From contig JAEEYF010000021.1 in assembly GCA_016291655.1 (NCBI GenBank), positions 1 through 64,000 of the forward strand: a stretch of DNA of 64,000 nucleotides, given 5' to 3'. Made by a program: the position numbers and the translations under genes. Positions 61,269 through 64,000 of this stretch are shown here, piece by piece. A model generated the notes under the pieces. It worked only from the letters and a program-made list of their open reading frames with translations. It did not search any database and was not told where the DNA came from. Source of the DNA: Lachnospiraceae bacterium. Lineage in GTDB: Bacteria > Bacillota > Clostridia > Lachnospirales > Lachnospiraceae. Position 1 is the stretch's first letter. Each line of letters starts with the position of its first letter.

Positions 61269-62966
61269 ATGCTTAGCAGATTATTCGTCAAGAATTATGC
61301 GATCATAGACGAAACTGAGATTGAGTTTAAAAACAGACTAAACATCCTGACCGGTGAGACCGGCGCGGGAAAATCCATATTGATCGGCTCCGTAAATGCC
61401 GCTCTCGGAGAAAGAGTCTCCAGAGACATGATCAGATACGGAGCTGATTATGCACTGATAGAACTTACATTCACGGATATCCCCGACAAAACCGTCGAGG
61501 AACTTAAAAGACTTGACATTTTTCCGGATGACGGAGAGATACTCATATCCAGAAAGATCACGGCAGCAGGGAAAAGCATATGCAAGATAAACGGAGAAAC
61601 CGTTTCTTTGGAGGAACTGAAAAACTGTTCCTCTCTTTTGCTTGATATTCACGGGCAGAATGAACATCATTCACTTCTTAAAGCATCCTCACACATTAAG
61701 ATCCTTGATAAGTTCGCGGGAGCGGAGAATGAAAAGCTTCTTTCGGAACTGAAAAATGAATATGAGACATGGAACAGGACGGAAAAAGAACTTGAAAGTG
61801 CTCTGAATACCGACATTACCAAGGATACGGACACCACCTATCTTGAGTTTGCGCTGAACGAGATCAAAAAGGCCGAGCTTAAGATCGGGGAGGACGAAGA
61901 ACTTGAAGAGGAATTCAAGGTGCTTTCCAATTCAAGGCAGATCATGGAGGCCCTTTCCCAAAGCCTGCAGCTGGTTAACGATTCGGAAAGCGGGAATGCG
62001 GGAGATATGCTCGGAGAAGCCGTAAAATGTATGAACAAAGCGGTTCAATATGACGAGAAACTGTCCGGACTTTCGGATATACTTGAAAATGCGGCTTCTT
62101 TGATCTATGATTTTAAACATGATGCGGAAAGCTACATTAACAAGGCGGAGAATTCCGCGGATCGTTTTGCGGAAGTGTCCGAAAGACTTGACACGATAAA
62201 CAATCTTAAAAAGAAATATGCAGGGCATAGCGGCAGCGTGGAAGATGTTCTGAAATATGCGTCAGATGCCGAAGCCAAGCTCAAAAAACTGGAAAATTTT
62301 GATGAGTATCTAAACGAACTGAAGAAAAAAGAGGAACGGGAAAGGAAGGTCTGCCTCAGACTTTGCGAGAAGATCACCGCACTCAGAAAGAAGGCTGCGG
62401 ACATGCTTTCCGAAAGGATAGGAGAAGAGCTTAAGAGCCTGAATTTCGTTGCTGCCCGGTTTGTCGGAAAGATGGAGCCTCTTCCGAAGTTCACCTCAAA
62501 CGGCGCCGATTCCTGTGAGTTTATGATCTCACTGAACCCCGGTGAGCCTCTTAAGCCTCTTGTAAAGGTGGCTTCGGGCGGTGAATTGTCCAGGATCATG
62601 CTGGCCATCAAAACCGTGCTTGCGGACAAGGATGAGATCCCCAGCCTGATCTTTGATGAGATCGATACGGGTATCTCGGGAAGAACGGCTCAAAAGGTTT
62701 CGGAGAAACTGGGTGTTCTGGCTGCAACTCATCAGATCATATGCATTACTCACCTTGCACAGATCGCTTCCATGGCGGACGCTCATTATGTCATAGAGAA
62801 AACAAACGGCAAAGACAGCGTTAAGACCGAGATCCGTGAGCTTGGACCCGAAGAAAGAGTGAGCGAGCTTGCAAGGATCCTCGGAGGAGCCGAGATCACC
62901 AATACAGTTTTTGATAATGCGCGGGAGATGATCGCTCTTGCGGATCAGATAAAGAAAAACCATTAA
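61269..62966 (+). CDS. recN: DNA repair protein RecN
   Basis: The 565-residue SMC-like ATPase acts early in double-strand break repair. It has Walker A GETGAGKSI near residue 32, two long coiled-coil arms (about 155-210 and 265-375), the signature VASGGELSRIMLAIKTV and Walker B SLIFDEIDTGISGRTA, then the H-loop CITHLAQIAS. The length is standard. TAGGAGG precedes the ATG. It is 18 bases after the BIG2 gene and 13 bases before glgA, so it may be read from either the BIG2 promoter or a weaker local one. Confidence 0.96.
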   Translation: MLSRLFVKNYAIIDETEIEFKNRLNILTGETGAGKSILIGSVNAALGERVSRDMIRYGADYALIELTFTDIPDKTVEELKRLDIFPDDGEILISRKITAAGKSICKINGETVSLEELKNCSSLLLDIHGQNEHHSLLKASSHIKILDKFAGAENEKLLSELKNEYETWNRTEKELESALNTDITKDTDTTYLEFALNEIKKAELKIGEDEELEEEFKVLSNSRQIMEALSQSLQLVNDSESGNAGDMLGEAVKCMNKAVQYDEKLSGLSDILENAASLIYDFKHDAESYINKAENSADRFAEVSERLDTINNLKKKYAGHSGSVEDVLKYASDAEAKLKKLENFDEYLNELKKKEERERKVCLRLCEKITALRKKAADMLSERIGEELKSLNFVAARFVGKMEPLPKFTSNGADSCEFMISLNPGEPLKPLVKVASGGELSRIMLAIKTVLADKDEIPSLIFDEIDTGISGRTAQKVSEKLGVLAATHQIICITHLAQIASMADAHYVIEKTNGKDSVKTEIRELGPEERVSELARILGGAEITNTVFDNAREMIALADQIKKNH

Positions 62967-62979
62967 GGAGTACAATTAG

Positions 62980-64000
62980 ATGAAGAATATTTTGCTTGTA
63001 TCCTCGGAGTGTGTACCGTTCATTAAGACAGGCGGCCTTGCCGATGTGGTCGGAGAACTTCCCAAGTATACAGACAGGGAAAAATTTGATGTTCGTGTCA
63101 TCCTGCCAAATTACAAAGCCATTCCTCAAAAGCACAAGGATAACATGAATTTTGTTACGAGCTTTTATATGGACCTCGGATGGAGAAGGCAATACGTCGG
63201 TATCCTTGAAACCGTGATCGACGGAGTCAGATTCTATTTTGTTGACAATGAATTCTATTTTAACGGCGAAAAGCCTTACGGAAACATCTATGAGGATATC
63301 GAGAAGTTTGCTTTCTTTGACAGAGCCGTGCTTTCCGCGCTTCCGCTCATCAATTTCCGCCCCGACATCATTCATTGCAATGACTGGCAGACGGGTCTGC
63401 TTCCGGTTTATCTTCACGACTCCTTCTATGGCGGAGATTACTACCGCGGCATCAAGAGCATAATGACCATTCACAACCTCAAGTTCCAGGGAATATGGAA
63501 CAAGAAGACGGTTATGGATATAGCGGGACTTTCACCTTACTATTTCACGGATGATAAGCTGGAGGCATACGGAGATGCCAATTATCTTAAGGGCGGCATC
63601 GTTTATGCCGATTACGTCACGACGGTCTCCGAGCAATATGCAAAAGAGATACAGATGCCTTACTACGGTGAAGGTCTGGACGGACTCATGAGAGCCAGAA
63701 ACAACTGTCTGAGGGGCATAGTAAACGGTATCGATTACAAAGAATACAACCCCGAGACCGACAGGTTTATCGGACATCATTTCAATAAAAAGACCTTCAA
63801 GGAGAACAAGAAGAAGGACAAGACCGATCTTCAGAAAGAGTTGGGCCTTGAGGTGGATGAAAAGAAATTCATGGTTGGCATAGTTTCAAGACTTACCGAC
63901 CAGAAGGGCTTTGATCTCGTTGAATGCGTAATAGAGCAGATATGCGCGGAAAATCTTCAGCTTGTCATCCTCGGAACAGGGGAACAGAAGTACGAAAACC
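62980..64000 (+). CDS. glgA: Glycogen synthase, 5' part (continues past window end)
   Basis: The frame opens at ATG 62980 (MKNILLVSSECVPF), 9 bases after AAGGAG, and stays open for 340 codons to the window edge; a full GlgA has about 480 residues. The ADP-glucose-binding KTGGLADVVGELPK motif near residue 16 is present, followed by the GT5 landmarks FRPDIIHCNDWQTGLLP, MTIHNLKFQG, TTVSEQYAKEI, VNGIDYKEYNP and the start of the second Rossmann domain at IVSRLTDQKGFDL. It elongates the alpha-1,4 chains that GlgB branches. It lies 13 bases after recN, away from glgB; no glgC or glgD is in the window. Confidence 0.95.
   Translation, partial: MKNILLVSSECVPFIKTGGLADVVGELPKYTDREKFDVRVILPNYKAIPQKHKDNMNFVTSFYMDLGWRRQYVGILETVIDGVRFYFVDNEFYFNGEKPYGNIYEDIEKFAFFDRAVLSALPLINFRPDIIHCNDWQTGLLPVYLHDSFYGGDYYRGIKSIMTIHNLKFQGIWNKKTVMDIAGLSPYYFTDDKLEAYGDANYLKGGIVYADYVTTVSEQYAKEIQMPYYGEGLDGLMRARNNCLRGIVNGIDYKEYNPETDRFIGHHFNKKTFKENKKKDKTDLQKELGLEVDEKKFMVGIVSRLTDQKGFDLVECVIEQICAENLQLVILGTGEQKYEN

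Noticed and set aside
1..64000. tRNA/rRNA genes, CRISPR arrays, insertion sequences, prophage
   Set aside because: I looked through the gaps between genes. None holds a cloverleaf-like segment, regularly spaced repeats, transposase or integrase; most gaps are under 200 bases.

Overview
The window reads as the chromosome of a Gram-positive, fibre-degrading member of the Clostridia, most likely a Lachnospiraceae of the Butyrivibrio/Pseudobutyrivibrio kind from rumen or gut. This is inferred from four things: the order asp23-nusB-xseA-xseB-ispA-dxs-tlyA-nadK-argR, a type III glutamine synthetase, lineage-typical small proteins (DUF5721-like, RecU-like), and intracellular hemicellulases. The species is not determined. 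Genes are dense and mostly on the plus strand. I see no tRNA, rRNA, CRISPR array, insertion sequence or prophage.

Layout. (1) 1-3.2 kb: two adjacent exported proteins with InlB B-type repeats, the first cut by the window edge; the second has a cysteine-rich N-terminal region. (2) 3.3-9.6 kb: hexuronate catabolism. uxaC is divergent from uxaA, followed by kdgK, kduI and an AraC-type regulator on the opposite strand. (3) 10-20.1 kb: four glycan enzymes without signal peptides (GH3 beta-xylosidase type, GH115 alpha-glucuronidase, SGNH esterase, multidomain GH2), then a YesL/DUF624 membrane protein. Together regions 2 and 3 describe uptake of decorated xylo-oligosaccharides and pectin fragments, cytoplasmic removal of acetyl and glucuronosyl groups, hydrolysis of the backbone, and conversion of uronic acids to KDPG. 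(4) 21.2-29 kb: glgB, type III glutamine synthetase, an ABC-F ATPase with degenerate motifs, and a GlgX-like GH13 protein that has lost all its catalytic carboxylates. (5) 29-35.3 kb: a tightly coupled run of TraX-like, DUF5721-like, small alarmone synthetase, RsmF-type methyltransferase, two pseudouridine synthases, a membrane protein and RecU.

(6) 35.3-41.3 kb: a histidine operon hisZ-G-D-B-A-(HisF-like)-IE behind a strong sigma-A promoter. It has no hisH or intact hisF; a decayed HisF-like barrel is fused to HisIE. (7) 41.4-48.8 kb: a MacAB-like ABC export operon with two lipoprotein adaptors (the second a tandem duplication), one FtsX-type permease, and two ATPases, the second ending in an AbrB-like domain. 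(8) 48.9-57 kb: a 47-residue membrane peptide, asp23, nusB, xseAB, ispA, dxs, tlyA, nadK, argR and yebC. (9) 57.1-64 kb: a 1365-residue exported protein built of bacterial Ig-like (BIG2) repeats, then recN and the 5' part of glgA. yebC and the BIG2 gene separate argR from recN, which are often neighbours in Firmicutes.

The best leads are the catalytically dead GH13 protein, the decayed HisF fusion, the ABC ATPase-AbrB fusion with its tandem adaptor, the degenerate ABC-F motifs, and cis-elements around the araC/GH3 gap (24-bp perfect palindrome; direct repeats overlapping the araC promoter).
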